DNA from: Clostridia bacterium
Lineage (GTDB): Bacteria; Bacillota; Clostridia; Christensenellales; Borkfalkiaceae
Reading direction: 5' to 3'
DNA length: 47,012 bases
NCBI GenBank assembly: GCA_029061465.1
Contig: JAIDRY010000202.1
Location: 1-47,012, forward strand
A program made the position numbers and the translations under genes. Within the stretch, counting starts at the first letter, position 1, and each line of letters starts with the position of its first letter. Shown here piece by piece: positions 45,293 through 47,012 of this stretch. The notes under the pieces were generated by a model. The model did not search any database and had not been told where the DNA came from. It worked only from the letters and a program-made list of their open reading frames with translations.

Positions 45293-47012
45293 ATGGAACT
45301 TAAAAGTTTAAAGTACGTTTCCGAAAAAAGGGAAAAGGACTTCAATAAACTTAATATCTACACGCTTGAAGAGTTAGTCCGTCATTATCCGAGGGACTAT
45401 CTCGACCTGCGCCATATTACGACTTTGGACAACGCCTATCACAACGACGTTATCTTAACCAAGTGCGAAGTGTTAAACGTCGAGGTTAACCGCTATTCCC
45501 GCCGCCCCTACGTCAAGGCTTCCTGCCGTCAGGGCGACAGGCTTTTTACCGCGGTATGGTTCAATCAGCTCTACGTTGCAAACAAGCTGAAAATGGGCGA
45601 GTATCTCTTTTACGGACGGGTACAAAAAAAGTTTGGCTTCGGCTGTCAGATGAACAATCCGTCCTTCGAGCCTGCCGATAAAAACTTCGGGTTAAAGGGC
45701 CTAATCCCCGTATACTCGCTGTCGGGTTCGCTCACGCAGGGAATAGTCCGCGTGGCGGTAAGTCAGGCGCTCTCTAAGGTGAGTTTTATAAGCCGTATCC
45801 CCTTGCCTCTGCAGCGCAAATATTCATTAATAAGTCTTGCGGAAGCGTACAGAAAAGTGCACTGTCCGCAATCGTTCGAGGACGTCAAGCTCGGTTCCGA
45901 GCGCGTTGCGATAGAAGAATACTTTTTGCTTCTTTCGGCTTTCAAGGTAATAAAGGGCGGGCGCGACGAAGCGCGTTTGCGCCGTTACTCCGTTACCGAA
46001 AGCGATATAGAAAGCTTTAAATCCCGCTTTAAATTCGAGTTTACCGCTGGGCAGAATTATGCCGTCGCCGATATTTTTGACCGCCTGAATTCGCCGCACA
46101 AAATGAACCTTTTGTTGCAGGGCGACGTCGGAAGCGGTAAAACCGCTGTTGCGCTGACGGGCATTTTTATGGCGGTAAAGTCGGGCTATCAGGCGGCAAT
46201 GCTTGCGCCTACCGAAGTGCTTGCGCGGCAGAACGCCGAGCTTATAAAAAAATATTTTCCCGAATACTCCGTTGCGGCTTTGACGGGTTCGACCTCCGCG
46301 GCGGAAAAACGCGCGATAAAATCGGGGCTTGCAAGTGGTGAAATAAATATCGTCTGCGGCACTCACGCGGTAATTCAATCGGACGTCAATTTCAAAAATC
46401 TTGCTTTCGCCGTCTGCGACGAACAGCACCGCTTCGGCGTAGCGCAGCGCTCGTCCCTCGTTGAAAAGGGTGAGGGGTGCGACGTCCTCGTTATGTCCGC
46501 AACGCCCATTCCGCGCACGCTCTCGTTAATCTTTTACGGCGATTTGGATATAACCGCCATAACGGATAAGCCCCGCGCCCGCCGTGAAATCTCCACCTCG
46601 ATAATCCCCGAAAGGAAGTACGCCGATATGCTTAAATACGTCGAGGGGCAAGCCGCGCTCGGCAACCAGACATATTTCGTTTGCCCTAAGATAGAGGGCG
46701 ACGACGAGGGCACTGTTATGTCCGTAACCGAGCTTTACGACGAGCTGCGCGCAAAGATGCCGTCCGTCCGCGTCGCGCTTTTACACGGCAAAATGAAGGA
46801 CAAAGAAAAGAACGAAATTATGTCCGCGTTCAAGGCAAAGGAGTACGACTGCCTTGTTTCCACCACGGTTATAGAGGTAGGGGTAGACGTTCCCGACGCA
46901 ACCGTCATGATTATTTATAATGCTGAAAGGTTCGGTCTTTCACAGCTCCACCAGCTGCGCGGCAGAGTCGGCAGGGGGGACAAACAGAGCTATTGCTTTT
47001 TACTTGCGGGCA
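45293..47012 (+). CDS. recG: ATP-dependent DNA helicase RecG, partial (runs off window end)
   Basis: LNIYTLEELVRHYPRDYLDL, LLQGDVGSGKTAVAL, DEQHRFGV; absent from the ORF track because it is open at the edge. Confidence 0.95.
   Translation, partial: MELKSLKYVSEKREKDFNKLNIYTLEELVRHYPRDYLDLRHITTLDNAYHNDVILTKCEVLNVEVNRYSRRPYVKASCRQGDRLFTAVWFNQLYVANKLKMGEYLFYGRVQKKFGFGCQMNNPSFEPADKNFGLKGLIPVYSLSGSLTQGIVRVAVSQALSKVSFISRIPLPLQRKYSLISLAEAYRKVHCPQSFEDVKLGSERVAIEEYFLLLSAFKVIKGGRDEARLRRYSVTESDIESFKSRFKFEFTAGQNYAVADIFDRLNSPHKMNLLLQGDVGSGKTAVALTGIFMAVKSGYQAAMLAPTEVLARQNAELIKKYFPEYSVAALTGSTSAAEKRAIKSGLASGEINIVCGTHAVIQSDVNFKNLAFAVCDEQHRFGVAQRSSLVEKGEGCDVLVMSATPIPRTLSLIFYGDLDITAITDKPRARREISTSIIPERKYADMLKYVEGQAALGNQTYFVCPKIEGDDEGTVMSVTELYDELRAKMPSVRVALLHGKMKDKEKNEIMSAFKAKEYDCLVSTTVIEVGVDVPDATVMIIYNAERFGLSQLHQLRGRVGRGDKQSYCFLLAG

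Noticed and set aside
45827-46429. 200-aa reverse ORF near the window end
   Set aside because: Antisense to recG, which is clearly coding on the + strand.
1-47012. CRISPR arrays, tRNA or rRNA genes
   Set aside because: No regularly spaced repeats or recognisable tRNA/rRNA sequence were seen by eye.

Overview
Low-to-mid GC Firmicutes/Clostridia-like chromosomal window. The backbone carries glyA, an FMN riboswitch with ribU, tsaE-tsaB-rimI, a membrane-anchored MurF plus Ddl, a divergent ECF S-component/MocR regulator pair, a corA-family gene, and the conserved yicC-gmk-rpoZ-priA-def-fmt-rsmB-rlmN-rpe-(spoVM)-rpmB-asp23-fakA-recG neighbourhood. A ~16.1 kb integrative mobilizable element (about 2282-18371) sits between glyA and ribU. 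It carries a tyrosine integrase, a MobV-type relaxase, a DUF4011-helicase-Vsr-like (Hhe-type) defence protein, a DUF2971 protein, a secreted lipoprotein and a Hachiman-like HamA/HamB pair. The 24-bp att core lies inside the 5' strand of the FMN riboswitch. The element's right end provides a perfect TTGACA-N17-TATAAT promoter and a replacement P1 strand, while the original promoter and riboswitch 5' end are stranded at the left end. Other top signals are: (i) three ~175-180 nt copies of a structured intergenic RNA with compensatory changes in several helices, immediately upstream of tsaE, yicC and recG; (ii) an unannotated operon of three 26-33 aa peptides, two ending in LSYVxLNCAR; (iii) a leader-peptide/terminator-antiterminator arrangement upstream of corA; (iv) a 22-aa SpoVM-like micro-ORF after rpe; (v) a hairpin that buries the ddl ribosome-binding site. 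All calls come from reading the sequence; no database search was run.
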